In this document: positions 22,855 through 34,054 of the stretch, in pieces
Layout: each line of letters opens with the position of its first letter
How positions within the stretch are numbered: position 1 is the stretch's first letter
Assembly: GCA_037176725.1 (NCBI GenBank)
Contig: JAZBRS010000023.1
Coordinates: 27,213,001 to 27,277,000 of the forward strand
Length of the DNA: 64,000 nt
From: Posidonia oceanica
Lineage: Eukaryota > Streptophyta > Magnoliopsida > Alismatales > Posidoniaceae
Direction: 5' to 3'
The notes under the pieces: model-generated
Told to the model about the DNA's origin: nothing
What the model saw: the letters and a program-made list of their open reading frames with translations, nothing else
Database searches by the model: none
Made by a program: the position numbers and the translations under genes

Positions 22855-22908
22855 TCGCCACAAAAAGCGGCGACTGGTTCAGCCACCCATTCAAGTGGCG
22901 ACTAACAC
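22855..22908. repeat. Hairpin pair upstream of the second antisense gene
   Basis: GTCGCC-9 bases-GGCGAC and then GCCAC-8 bases-GTGGC followed by GACT. The pair lies about 130-185 bp before the antisense ATG at 22724, a position like that of the cluster at 21000-21178. Confidence 0.7.
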
Positions 22909-23744
22909 ATCAGAACAAACTATTGCAAAGCCAAAGGGTGAACTCTTGCCTTGAGTTCACGCACCACCTCCCGTAACTACTGTGAACACCAGACGACACA
23001 TCGGATTGGCAAATGAAGGGTTCACTCCCTCACCCGATTCCCTCTTCACGGAACCTCTTTATTTGCCAAACCGAGCTGTGGGACGATGGTCCTTTCCAGA
23101 GAGTGCTGGTCACACTCCAGGACAGAAAACACTTGACCACAACGAATTGCATTCGTTCATTTTGCATATGTCCATATGATTTGGGACCAACCGTACCCCA
23201 TCGGCCTAACCTAGCATATGGACCATTCATTGCATTGCATGTTGACCTTGCATTATCATAGTATGTTTGAATCATGCATCCATACATTTTCTCATATCAT
23301 TGGAAGTGAAGCATGGACAGAGCATTGTTCTTCAAGAGTGTTAGAAACCCTTCAGGCATAGGATTCTCCTAGAGCTAACCCAGTTCGTACCTATCCTCTA
23401 ATCAATTCCAATCTGAGTAAAGTCTCAAACAGGATGTCACACTCTCCTTTCGATCGTGCCGGAATAACATCCCGTGATTTCCCCCTTAGTGCTTGCCCGT
23501 TGGAACACACATGGTTGACCTGGTCTTAACTTCGGCTGCGACACAAGATCCGAAACTGACTTAACCCCTCCATGCCTGAGTCTCCAATTTGATGGCAATT
23601 TAAACCCTCTGTTTATCTTTTATTTGGCTACTTCAGTGACAAATTGTTTGAGATAGAGCTCCCCTTTTCAGGAAATGCTCAATAGGACATCGTTCTTGCC
23701 TTGGACCCAATCTTGTTCCAAGATCAACTCCAAGGAGGGGCATC
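22909..23744 (+). other. Element D 3' untranslated region and polypurine tract
   Basis: No gene is seen. The segment ends with the polypurine tract AAGGAGGGG plus CATC (23731-23744), directly followed by the LTR start. The words before the tract differ from those of B and C, so D is from another subfamily. Confidence 0.6.
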
Positions 23745-24175
23745 TGTAGATATCCTATTTTCGCATTTCTGAGAGTTCTTTTGAGGGTAGAAACCTTGAG
23801 GCGCCCCAAATCTCATGCCTAAGTTTGGTAACACATCTTCCAGATATTCCTTGACTTCTTTAAAGCATCACTAGACCCTACCTAGACTCAAGTTGTTGGC
23901 TGTGACAGAGCTAACTCGCTCGGGCTCGTAACAAGTTCAAGTACCCTGAGTATCCTTCACTTCAACTCAGATTTAAAATTAGATTTGAGTTAACAGAGAT
24001 GCTTCCTTGATTTCATAGACTATCTGTAGTTTCCCAGCCTCCCATCTTGTTTCCTTTGGCAAAAACCCGGGAAAGGAGCTAAAAATGACCTAGGCAAGTT
24101 AGTAGCCACCTGGGGAGGTGACTCACATAGTTGCCGTCTAAAGCGGCGACTATAACCGTCGCCGGTTTCCCCGGC
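23745..24175 (+). repeat. Truncated LTR of element D
   Basis: It begins TGTAGATATCC after a polypurine tract and runs about 430 bp. It then meets element C gag sequence in mid-frame, with no R/U5 region, no TACTACA end and no primer site. A hairpin cluster of the GGCGACT type lies at 24096-24170 (AGCCACC...GGTGACT, GTTGCCG...CGGCGACT, GTCGCC). The right border is approximate, set by where similarity to the element A gag begins. Confidence 0.6.
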
Positions 24176-26543
24176 CATCACCTCAGCTGCTCTCTGCTCC
24201 AGTGATAGGGGCGCAGCCTCCGCCCTCTGTATACACACCTTTCACTACACTGCATGCACCTCCACCACCTGGTGGCCAGCCCCTCAGGTTGGCTCGAGCA
24301 CAGCACTTCTCTAGCCCGCTGCCTAGCACTGTGCCACTCCAGCAGCTACTGCTCCCACAATCTCCACAACTCACTACACAGCATTAAGCTTACACCTACC
24401 CTGTGCATCAGCAATTTCCTTCTCCTGCATACTTTGCACCACCCACTGCACGCACTGCACCTTTGCATGGATACGTCGGCTATCCCGTCGCGCCACCAGG
24501 CGACACGATGGTGGATCCGAAGAAATACCTTGGTGCGACCCCTTCGGCGTATGCGGTCCCTGCACCCGTTGCCCCATCACCTTCGGCAGCAACTCCAGAG
24601 TCCAACGACGACAGGTTCGCCGTTCTGGAGAAAGCATTTCGTCAAGTGCAGGGCACGAACCTCCACTCCTACCAGTTCCGGGACCTCTGCTACTTTCCAG
24701 AGGCAGTACTCCCACCGAAGTTCAAAATCCCAGACTTTGAAAAACACAATGGTAGGGGCTGCCCCATCGCCCATATGAAGGCGTATTGCAGAGACTTGGC
24801 TTAGCTTCAGGCTGATGACAGGTCATTGATCCGCCTATTCTAGAAAAGTCTTACTGGTCCGGCCCTCAAGTGGTTTACATTACTTGATATGGCCACCATT
24901 AAGACTTGGGCGACCTTGGCAGGGCATTCATGGAGTAGTACTCCTTCAACCTCGACTTGGTCCCTAAGCGTGAGGACCTTGTCGCCCTTAAGTAGAGAAA
25001 CAACGAGCCGTTCGGGGAGTACGTCGGTCGTTGGCGCGCCCTTGCCTCGTGGTTCGCGATAGACCCTTTGACGAGGAATCTATCGAGATTGTGATTCGAG
25101 GCGTGCAGCCATCTACTGGGGCTCTGCTTGCCATCCAGTCTGTCACTAACATTGCATCACTGATTCGGGTTGGCACTCGCGTAGAGAGCTCCTTTCGGAG
25201 CGGCAACTTCCCAGCCCTCTCCGTCTTCACCAAGCAGGCTGCCTCCTCCAGCAGCGGTCACGGCGGCAACAACAACAACAACGGTGATGGCAACAACAAC
25301 AACCCTAGGAGGAGGGATCCTCCACGGACTGCCGTGACATACGTCGACTCTCCCGCCGCTCCCGTTCACATGGTAGCTCTGCCAGGCCCGGATCAGTTAG
25401 TTTATGCACCCACACTTAGTGCACGACACACACCACAGATCACTACCACCGTCCGACCAGTCTACTCAGCCGCACCGGTCTAGAAAGGACGGAACCAAGG
25501 GCAGGGACGGCCTCGCCATCAGCGTCGCTACACTCAGCTAGTGGAGCCGCTGAGCGCCGTCCTCCCTAAGGTTGCGTCGCTCCTCACGCACCCCGAGGTC
25601 CGCCCACCACCGAACCCTCTTCCGAGGTGGTATAGGACAGATCAATTTTGCAACTTCCATCAAGTTGTCGGGCAATCGACGAATAGTTACCTCACTCTGT
25701 GGGACACAGTGCAAGACCTAACTGACCGAAAGGTCATCAGTATCAACACACAGGAGGCAGCATCATCATCCACCCCACCATCAGCATCTTCCCATGCATT
25801 AGGGACAGCTCCCCCCAATCCAAGCATCGTCCACCAGCCTTTGCCGGAGCACTCTGGCCCGGGAGGCGCGGGTACCTCAGGTGTACATTCTCTCTTCCCC
25901 TCTGGGTCCGCTACGTCTGTGGTGGACCCTTCTAATCTTATTGAAGATATTTCCATGCCACTTTCTCTTTCCCTCTATCTTGCGGCTCTTGTCGGTTCTG
26001 AGTCGGGGATTCACATGATCCGATTGGACGCCAAGCCGGAGTGCGCTTCCGCGAGGCCCGCCATACAACTAGAGGCTCAACCCCCCATTTTCCTGCAAGC
26101 CAGGCCCCAACCAGAGCCAGCACAACCTTCCGGGCAGCATCCCATATTCATCCACCAACCAGCAAATGCCCCGGCGGCCCCTCTCGAGCGTGCAGCTCGT
26201 GTTCCCCTGGTGATCAACCTGACCAGGCCACAGAAATGTGCGCCATGCGGTCGGGGAGGGTCTACAGGCCAGCAGCCCCAACAGCCAGGCCTAACCCTGC
26301 GAAACCTACTCCACTGGCAGGCCAACCTGTGCCATCAAGCCAACCACCGATAGGCCAATCCCCTGATCCCGCCTCTGCAGAACCCTCTACCAGAACCACT
26401 ACCTCTACCTCCAAAAAAAACCAACCTTCAGCTGACATTACGACCCAGCTGAAAAAAGTAAAGGTTGACATCTCCATTTGGGACCTAATACAATCATCCT
26501 GCGAACACCGAGAGTTTTTCTCCCCATGTTCTAGGCCACCCAT
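24176..26543 (+). pseudogene. gag: gag of element C (5' truncated, many TAG stops)
   Basis: The segment from about 24202 aligns with residues in the middle of the element A N-terminal gag, so roughly 470 bp of coding plus the leader are gone. The core domain (24500-25200) shows QFRDLC, GPALKWF, EPFGEYVGRWR and FDEESIEI. The zinc-knuckle-like stretch CNFHQVVGQSTNSYLTLWD lies near 25650. TAG stops interrupt at 24802, 24841, 24936, 24993 and 25481. At the first four the element A copy has Gln. At least one frameshift lies near 24915. Poly-Asn, proline- and serine-rich spacers follow to the protease. Confidence 0.8.
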
Positions 26544-27370
26544 GTGTCCCAAACCTTCGAGCCTGCAACTTTGGAGAATATGGTGGGTATGATCGCGAAG
26601 CCGCAGGTCATCTCTTTCTCGAGCGATGAACTGCCTCCAGCGGGGAATAACCACAATCAACCCCTGTTTATCACGGTGCAATTCAAAAGTTTTCGCATTC
26701 CCCTCTCGCTGGTTGACAATGAGTCAGGCCTTAACGTCTATCCCCTACGTATAGCATTGAAGCTCGAATTCAAAGCTGAGAATATCACGCCAGCCGTGAA
26801 GGAAATGACCTCTTTTGCCAATACGCACCATGACTCCTTGGGAATCCTGGTTATTCCTCTTCATATTGGCCCGGTCGTATTCGATGTAGAATTCAACATC
26901 GTCGACTTAGAACCCTCTTTTAATCTCCTGCTTGGGCGCCCTTGGCTCCACAAGCATCAAGTGATTCCTTCGGCACCGCATGGTCAAGTTCCGCTGGGGC
27001 GACGATGTTGTCGTTGTCATGGCAGAAAATTTTGATAAGGAGCGGGTCGAGGCGATCTCTTCTGTCTCCTAGCAGACTGTCCAATTTGACCCTAAGCCCT
27101 CAAACGTCATGTTTCGAGTAAACCGGTTTGAGCCGGTCAACTTTATCCCCTTTCTTGAGCATGCCAGCTCCCTGGCCATTCATTGCAACCCCTCTCGAAT
27201 GGTCAAGAATGTTTGCTGCAAGTAGGGCTACGCGAAGGGAACGCCACTTGGGCGTCACGGCCAAGGAATCGCCGAGCCAGTTGCCGCTGAGGAAAGAAAA
27301 GATAATGAAGGTCTAGGGTACGAATGGCAGTCCCGCGATGGTGAGCGCCTACACCACAGAAACCGGAAGC
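26544..27370 (+). pseudogene. pro: aspartic protease region of element C
   Basis: The protease frees the mature proteins from the polyprotein. The active-site loop reads VDNESGLNV in place of the usual DxGS/T-type loop, so a key Gly is changed. The flap-side hallmark LLLGRPWLH is present near 26930. A small frameshift near 26970 moves the conserved VVVMAENFD to another frame, followed by TAG stops at 27070, 27223 and 27314. The altered active site and the shift make it inactive as it stands. Confidence 0.75.
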
Positions 27371-28505
27371 TCATGATTCCTCGGGACCTCACTAACTTTG
27401 TCAGTGCAGGTGTTCTTGACCCGAACATGAGCCCAGCCTCAGTCCAGCCAGTACCGTGCCAGAGCCCCCCACTACCGACAGAGGAGTGGGTCTGCGTAGA
27501 AGACTACTTTTCAGATGAGGAGCAGTCCAGCACGGTTCTCCCAGCTCAGTCCAATGTGAAAGCCCAGAACGGCCCTGCAACTTCCCAGTCAGTTTGTCTA
27601 GCCCTTTCCTCTACTTATGCAGTGGCAGATTCAGCAAATTCTGTGTCGGGGATGACGGTTTTTCCCCCTTCTGTAGCTTCATTAGTGCCTATGACAACCG
27701 CATCAACAGCTCCAGAGTCAGGAGTACATCTGCAGGCACCAGCCACCTGTTCACTCGCGGCCGCAGCCGCACCAGTACAGAGGTTACCATCTTCGGCGGT
27801 GCAGTCAGTCGGATCAGGCAACAGCGGGACTCAGCCCGCCTCATCAGCAACACCACAAGCAAAGCAGGCAGCTCCATCAGCCACACAGCCGTCAGCTTTA
27901 GCAAATCCAATCTTGTGGTGGGCCCCCGTGGCCGGTACAATGAGACAACCACCATCACTCACGGGTGCCGACGCTTTGTCCCGAAGCACAACTGCCCAAC
28001 AGTGGGACCTTCGGAAGAGCACCTTTGCCTCCCATCCAACTGAAGCACTGACCCTGTCGGCGCAACAGCCAGTCGCAGCCTTGGTTGGCCTGTTTGCGTC
28101 CCTGATCGCCACACCTCCACGATCGGTCGTGCTTGGAGGTCAGCCAACCAACCAGCCAGTAATAGAGCAGATACCCCAGCCAGTGGTGTGCCTACCAGCC
28201 AGAGCAGACCCCGTAGGCTAAGGAATTGCCGGGCAGGACTCTGAAGAGGCCGGCTGCGGCTATTACGTCGACACACCCTCAGAAGATGAGGAGGGTGCGA
28301 CTTCAGAAGCCTAGGTGGGTGACGCAATCGAAGACATGGAGTTGCTGTTCCAAGAACAACTCGCAACGCTGGCTGAAGACACCGCCGAGCAGCAAGTGTT
28401 GAGGAAAGGGAAAGCCGTGGTCACGGATCCCTCCCCGTCGCAAGACCATTCCTCAGTCATGGTCTTAGAAGAAGATCAGAGGTAGCACCCCCTAGACCAG
28501 ACGAG
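27371..28505 (+). other. Low-complexity linker between protease and RT of element C
   Basis: A Ser-, Ala-, Pro- and Gln-rich frame (27373-28221) ends at TAA. It would continue in phase through TAG at 28312 to TAG at 28483. No recognised domain is seen. Long linkers of this type are common in this lineage. Confidence 0.55.
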
Positions 28506-30056
28506 TTGATCACTTCGCAACCACAAGGCAGGTCTAGATGGTTCGTGCAGCGCATGCCCGTGCCCCGCACGGGCAGCGCATATGGCGACAGTACACATAT
28601 TAGTCGTCCAGAGGACAGTTATCCACCCCCAACACATCCCCCGAGTACACCTGAGAACGCGGAGGAGGGGACAGCGCAGATAGCAGAACAGACAGCAGTA
28701 TTCCTAGCAATCCAGACAGTTCCAGCAGTGACAGCGGTGCCAGAGCAGATAGAGCAGCTAGAGCAGCCGAATCAGTCAGCGAGGCCAGGGGCCACTCAAG
28801 CAGACGTCACCCACCGAGCTCACAGAAATACTAGGGTGAGTGTGACCATCCTGAGGCGTCGTCAGGATCAAGAGGCGGAACACATCCACTCCTTCGACAT
28901 TACAGACCCCACATTCGAGAAGAAGATCCTCTCTGAACTCATTGCATATGAGGAAGAGGATGATACAGGCGTAAATGAGAATGATGAACCACCACTTGAG
29001 TTCCAGCCTTACGATCATGACCCAGAAGGGCCTAACCTCCACGTCGAAGAAGAGACGGAGGCAGTCAATATCGGCACAACCACAGATATCAAGGAGGTCC
29101 GCATCAGCGCGCAATTGTCGCCCCAGGCTAGAGCAGAGTTCATTGCATTCCTTATGGAATATGCAGATGTCTTTGCCTGGAGCTATGAAGACATGATCGG
29201 CCTCGATGTCGAGATAGTGGTGCACAACCTGCCTCTGGACCCAGATGCGAGGTCGGTAAAGCAGAAGCTCCGGAAGTGGCGACCTCAGTGGCTACTCAAA
29301 ATCAAAGAGGAAATCATGAAGCAATACAGCGTCAGTTTTCTCAAGGTCGTCCTCTACCCAGAATGGCTCACGAATGTCGTGCCAGTGCCCAAGAAAGACG
29401 GTCGAGTCCGTATGTGCATTGATTATAGGGATCTGAACAAAGCCAGTCCTAAGGACGACTTCCCTCTACCGCACATTGACGTCCTGGTAGACAACACTGC
29501 TGGGCACAAGATGCTCTCCTTCATGGACGGCTTCTCCGGCTACAACCAGATTAGAATGGCAGAAGAAGACATGGAAAAGACTTCATTTATTACCCCGTGG
29601 GGAATCTTCTGCTATCAGGTTATGCCGTTTGGGCTTAAGAACGCCGGAGCAACATATCAGAGGGCGATGACAGCATTGTTCCACGACCTCATGCACCAAG
29701 AAGTTGAGGTCTACGTAGACGACATTATTGCCAAGTCTAGAGAGCCTGAGGATCACCTCATCTGCCTCAAGAAGCTCTTTGACTGCCTGAGGAAGTACAA
29801 GCTTCGCCTTAACCCCAGTAAATGTGTATTCGTGGTATCATCTGGCAAACTGTTGGGCTACATTGTCGGCCAGAGGGGAATTGAAGTGGACCCGAGTAAG
29901 GCCAAAGCCATCATGGACATTCCACCCCCAAAGACTGAAAAGGAAGTCAGAGGCCTGCTGGGGCGTCTGCAATATATCAGCCGGTTCATTGCGCAGCTCA
30001 CGTCCATCTGCGAACCGATCTTCAAGCTCCTAAGGAAGAATGCGCATATCAACTAG
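28506..30056 (+). CDS. pol: reverse transcriptase of element C
   Basis: The frame of about 516 codons begins with an acidic, proline-rich linker and then the RT domain from about residue 215: VPVPKKDGRVRMCIDYRDLN, FMDGFSGYNQI, PFGLKNAGATYQ, and the catalytic YVDD at 29712-29723. The thumb follows (LNPSKCVF, GIEVDPSKAKAI). It makes cDNA from the element RNA in the virus-like particle. It ends at TAG 30054, where the conserved residue is Trp; the next codons continue the RNase H in the same frame. The RT itself has no break, unlike the rest of the polyprotein. Confidence 0.88.
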   Translation: MITSQPQGRSRWFVQRMPVPRTGSAYGDSTHISRPEDSYPPPTHPPSTPENAEEGTAQIAEQTAVFLAIQTVPAVTAVPEQIEQLEQPNQSARPGATQADVTHRAHRNTRVSVTILRRRQDQEAEHIHSFDITDPTFEKKILSELIAYEEEDDTGVNENDEPPLEFQPYDHDPEGPNLHVEEETEAVNIGTTTDIKEVRISAQLSPQARAEFIAFLMEYADVFAWSYEDMIGLDVEIVVHNLPLDPDARSVKQKLRKWRPQWLLKIKEEIMKQYSVSFLKVVLYPEWLTNVVPVPKKDGRVRMCIDYRDLNKASPKDDFPLPHIDVLVDNTAGHKMLSFMDGFSGYNQIRMAEEDMEKTSFITPWGIFCYQVMPFGLKNAGATYQRAMTALFHDLMHQEVEVYVDDIIAKSREPEDHLICLKKLFDCLRKYKLRLNPSKCVFVVSSGKLLGYIVGQRGIEVDPSKAKAIMDIPPPKTEKEVRGLLGRLQYISRFIAQLTSICEPIFKLLRKNAHIN

Positions 30057-31394
30057 AGCGAGGAGTGCCAAGCTGCATTTGACAAGATCAAGCAGCTCCT
30101 GATCAAGCCTCCTATCCTGGTTTCTCCTGTTCCGGGGAGGCCTCTGATTCTCTACCTTTCTACCACGCAGTATTCCATGGGCACCGTCTTGGGCCAACAT
30201 GACGAAACTGGTAGAAAGGAGCATGCCATCTATTACCTAAGGAAGAAGTTCACTGATTGCGAAGCCAGGTATAGCACCATAGAGAAAACCTGCCTATCTC
30301 TAGTCTGGGCCGCGCAGAAGCTAAGGCATTACATGATGGCACACCCGGTCCAGCTCCTATGTCGGCATGACCCCATCAAGTTCCTCTTTCAGAAGCCGAC
30401 CCTGGTAGGCCAATGCGTCAAGTGGCAGGTGTTATTGTCTCAGTATGACATCACTTTCGTCACACAGAAGTCAATGAAGGGGCAGGCCATGGCATATCAT
30501 CTACCAGACTTCCCACTGCCTGAGTATCAACCGCTGCAGACGCAGTTCCCCGATGAGGACATTCTATTCACCATGGAGGATTTAGAGCAGAAGAATCCTG
30601 AAGACGAACTACAGTGGCATCTGTACTTCGATGACGCAGTTAATAGAAGGGGCAGGGGCATCGGTGCTGTCTTAGCAATGCCGCAGGGAGAGCTGATCCC
30701 ATTTGCAAGGAAGATGACATTCCCTTGCACCAACAATGAGGCTGAGTATGAAGCTTGCCTTCTGGGACTGCAAGTCGCACTCGAACATGACGTGCGCAAG
30801 CTACATGTAAATGGGGATGCGATGCTGGTCATCTCCCAAGTCAATGGCGATTGGAAGACCAAGGATCCCAAGCTGGTACCTTACCATGAATGCTTGCTGA
30901 AGCTGATAGAAGCATTTGGAAATATCCACTTCACATACATGAACAGAGCCAAGAACGCCTATGTAGATGCTCTGGCAACCTTAGCATCTTGGCTCTCCAT
31001 ACCCGAAGGCCGTGCAGTAGACATATCAGACTCTCGTGTGGAACAGCCCACACACTGCATGAGCATCGAGGAAGCAGATCCAGCAGAGGAACTTCCATGG
31101 TACCATGACATCAAGGTCTTCCTAGAGTTTGGCAGCCTCCCACCATACACCTCAACAACAGACAGAAAGACTCTGGCGCGTCTGGCATCAAAGTATGTGA
31201 TAGGGGCAGGACATCTGTATAGAAGATCTTACAACCAGATGCTCCTACGCTGCGTAAACAAGAAGGAGGCCGACACACTGATGCTCCAAGTCCATGCAGG
31301 GACCTGCGGCCCTCACATGAACGGTGTGTTGCTAGCCAAGAAGATTATGCTCCAAGGCTACTTCTGGTCAACCATGGAGGCAAACTGCTGCTAG
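30057..31394 (+). pseudogene. pol: RNase H and archaeal-type RNase H of element C
   Basis: The segment is in the same frame as RT. The RT-linked RNase H shows QHDETGRKEHAIYYLRK and YSTIEKTCLSLVWA. The second RNase H (about 30610-30990) has YFDDAVNRRG, NNEAEYEACLLGL, NGDAMLVI and NAYVDALATLAS. The usual Gly after the first Asp is Asp, and the Ser after the third-position Asp is Ala; the acidic residues remain. The last part (31080-31394) is the start of integrase with HAGTCGPH. It stops at TAG 31392, probably a former Gln codon. Confidence 0.82.
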
Positions 31395-32338
31395 TTTGTG
31401 CGCAGGTGCCATAGCTGCCAAGTCCGTGGGAATTTCATACATGCTCCCCCACAGGAATTGCATAGCATGTCTTCACCATGGCCTTTCTCCACTTGAGGGA
31501 TCGATGTGATTGGCACCATACATCCAGCAGCCTCCAACAGTCATCGCTACATTCTGGTAGCGATCGACTACTTTACTAAATGGGTGGAAGCAGCCTCCTA
31601 TAAGACAGTCACTGCCGCGGCTACAGAGAAGTTTATCAGAAACAACATCGTAGCCCGGTATGGGGTCCCACACGCGCTCATCTCTAATAATGGCACAAAC
31701 TTCACAGCCAAGAGAATCGAAGACTACCTGCAGAGCTTCAACATCAAACATCACCGATCCTCGCCTTATCAGCCACAGATGAACGGCACAGTGGAGTCTG
31801 CCAACAAGAACATTGTCAAGATCTTGAAAAAGATGGCAGAGACTCATAAGGACTAGTATGACAAGCTTCCGTACGCACTCTAGGCATATAGGAATCAGTT
31901 CGGACCTCGACAAGAGCAACCCCGTACTCACTGGTGTACGGCATGGAGGTAGTGCTGCCTGTTGAAGTAGAGATCCCCATACTGCGGATCCTACGAGAAG
32001 CTGAGCTGGAAGAAGCAGAATGGGTCGAAGACCGCTGCATTCAGCTGAACCTGATCGATGAGCATAGACTGCAGGCCATGCATCATGCTCAGTGTTACCA
32101 GAAGCGCTCGGCCAGGGCATACCTAAAGAAGGTTAGGCCCAGAAGCTTCAATACAGGGGATATGGTCCTTCGAGCCATCCACCTCCCAAATGGTCGAGGT
32201 AAATTCCGGCCTAACTAGCGTGGCCCTTTCTTGATCAAGCGGGTCTCCTCTGGCGGCGCAACAGTCCTTGAGGACATGGACCAGGTTGAGCAGTCAAAAC
32301 TGGTCAACGCATGCTACCTCAAGAAGTACTACCACTAG
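31395..32338 (+). pseudogene. int: integrase of element C (stops, frameshift, catalytic Asp changed)
   Basis: The second half of the zinc-binding motif (CHSC) is followed by the core: GIDVIG with the first Asp, then ISNNGTNF at about 31680, where the second catalytic Asp is Asn, and VESANKN with the Glu near 31794. Stops lie at 31494 (TGA), 31854, 31881 and 32216 (TAG), all at conserved Trp positions. One base is missing near 31895, and YSLVYGMEVVLP then reads in another frame. The C-terminal part has FNTGDMVL and the usual end near KKYYH. It is inactive as it stands. Confidence 0.85.
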
Positions 32339-34054
32339 CCTACCGCCGCTGCCTTGCAGAACCCCCTCTCTCCCACTTCTTACATTTGCTCTTACATGCA
32401 TTTTAGTCATGTTTATTTTATTAGCAAAAAAAGACGAGAGAAAGAGAGATGTACATATCTTATGCATTTACAATCATTAACCCGATGACGAAAATCGGAG
32501 ATGCTTGCCTGCTCTGGAAAGAGTGCACTCTACCACACCTGGCACTATTTAGATGTCCTAACCAGTGAGGGAGCCACCATCTAGTAAGGACAGACGAAAT
32601 GTCCAAACCCCTCTAGGACTTACACCTCTAGAGGGAGACAAAATCCTAGGGTGTGAGAGAGCGTGAGGAAAACATACGCGTCTTAGCCTGGGCACCACAA
32701 AAAAGGGACTAGAAGGTGAAGACAGAAGTCGACCCTAGAGATAGAGGCGTGCAACACAACCTTATCCCCCTGAATTGCTTTGGAGAGGATCCAAACCTCG
32801 CACCTGGGAGTCTACAACCTTGCAAGGCCTAGCCCCTGTCTCAAAACCAGGCGCCCATTGCCTCTAAGTTAGGGACAGCGGAAGCCTGCAAGCCCAAAAA
32901 AAAAAGGAAAGGGAAAAGAAAAAAAAAGCAACGAACAAAGGAAAAAAGGAGGAAAGACAAAAGTCAGCCTCAGAAAAAAAAAAAAAAAGGCAAGCAGCGT
33001 GATCCCGCCCTCTTTTGCCTATCTTAGAGAGGAACTAAAGTTTACGCCTGGGAAATACACAAGTCCCATGGGGCTTAGCCACCCTTCTCTAACAACCAGC
33101 TCCCCAGTCTCGAGCCAGGTGCCCACTACCTCCAAGCCAGGGATAGGGGAAACCTGCACACCTATGTGGGAGTAAAAGAAAAAATGATGAAAAGAGTAGA
33201 TGTAGGTCCTTGAGAGTTTGGAATAGAGCCTGTCCTCACTACACCACCACCCAAGCACCACCAATACCCATTCCAGAGTGCCACCAATAGTTAGGAATCC
33301 GAGTAGAGTCTAGTGAATCAGAGACCGCTCCTTTCCTTTGCAGTACGCATCAAGCACTTCATATGCTGAGGGCAATAGAAACTTAGTATAGATAATGCAT
33401 GCATCTATTCACTACTGAATCATTTCTTTTGCCCCTTTCCTCCCACTCTGCAAGGCTCAGCTCGGCACTGAAACAGTACTTCTGCCAAGGCAGGTTGACC
33501 GCCTCCAAGCCTCAGAGCAACCTATCACTGCCAGTGCAGCAGCCCAGGGAGTGCATCAGTAATCAGAGACAAGGCAACGACTTCAGAGGTAGTGGAACAA
33601 CCTTGGCACCTCTGAACTCCCTGCAAGCTGTCGAGCCTGCGCAGCCAAGTGCTGCCCCTAATCCCTGTGCAACTTCGCTCTGAGCGGACGAAGTCCTTTT
33701 TCGCTTGCTCCCTTGCTCCGTACAGGGCAAGGACAAGCGTACCTCCTTTGTGACTTCTTTCCAGACGGACGGAGCCCCCTTCCTTTGTCTCCTCGCCCCG
33801 AACGGACGAGGACAAGAGTGTCTTTTGTGTGACTTCGCCCTGTGTAGGCAAAGCCCACCTTTGCATAGCCAAATGTGCTTAGATTTTGTGATCTGACTGT
33901 TAGCTGTAACCTATAAACTACTTTATCAGCTTTATATGCACATCTGCTTCTCTGACAGCCAGTATTATATGCCCGTACATGTTCCGGATTGATGAACAGC
34001 TTTACCTACAGGTATTTGAAGAGTCTGCACTAGCCGCTCGCTTTCTCTCCTGCA
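32339..34054 (+). other. Element C spacer between integrase and the extra ORF
   Basis: No gene is seen. It holds an imperfect direct repeat of about 150 bp spaced about 270 bp apart (32780-32930 against 33050-33180; shared words CCAGG-GCCCA-T-CCTC, AGGGA-AG-GGAA-CCTGCA), A-runs, and the hairpin array at 33673-33853. Confidence 0.6.
33673..33853. repeat. Five-unit hairpin array, period about 40 bp
   Basis: Units start near 33673, 33712, 33754, 33792 and 33833. Three have perfect 6-bp stems that differ from each other yet stay paired: ACTTCG/CGAAGT, CCTTGC/GCAAGG and TCCTCG/CGAGGA, each round a 10-11 base loop. Units 3 and 5 are weaker. Confidence 0.7.

Larger units (their letters stand above)
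11415..24175 (+). mobile_element. Element D: Tat-lineage Ty3/gypsy retrotransposon, 3' portion with antisense genes
   Basis: It begins in mid-RT at the insertion point of B and continues through both RNases H and integrase (to 14101). A very long 3' region follows (14102-23744) with two spliced genes on the opposite strand. It ends in a polypurine tract and an LTR start at 23745 that is cut off near 24175. The archaeal-type second RNase H and the antisense PMD-type extra genes are traits known for the Tat lineage. That pol and the antisense genes belong to one element is inferred from the common borders and the absence of any LTR or other element end between them. Confidence 0.65.

Noticed and set aside
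24802..32218. Reassignment or programmed readthrough of TAG
   Set aside because: Fifteen sites replace both Gln and Trp, which one suppressor could not serve, and each fits CHG deamination. Frameshifts and lost catalytic residues also show plain decay.
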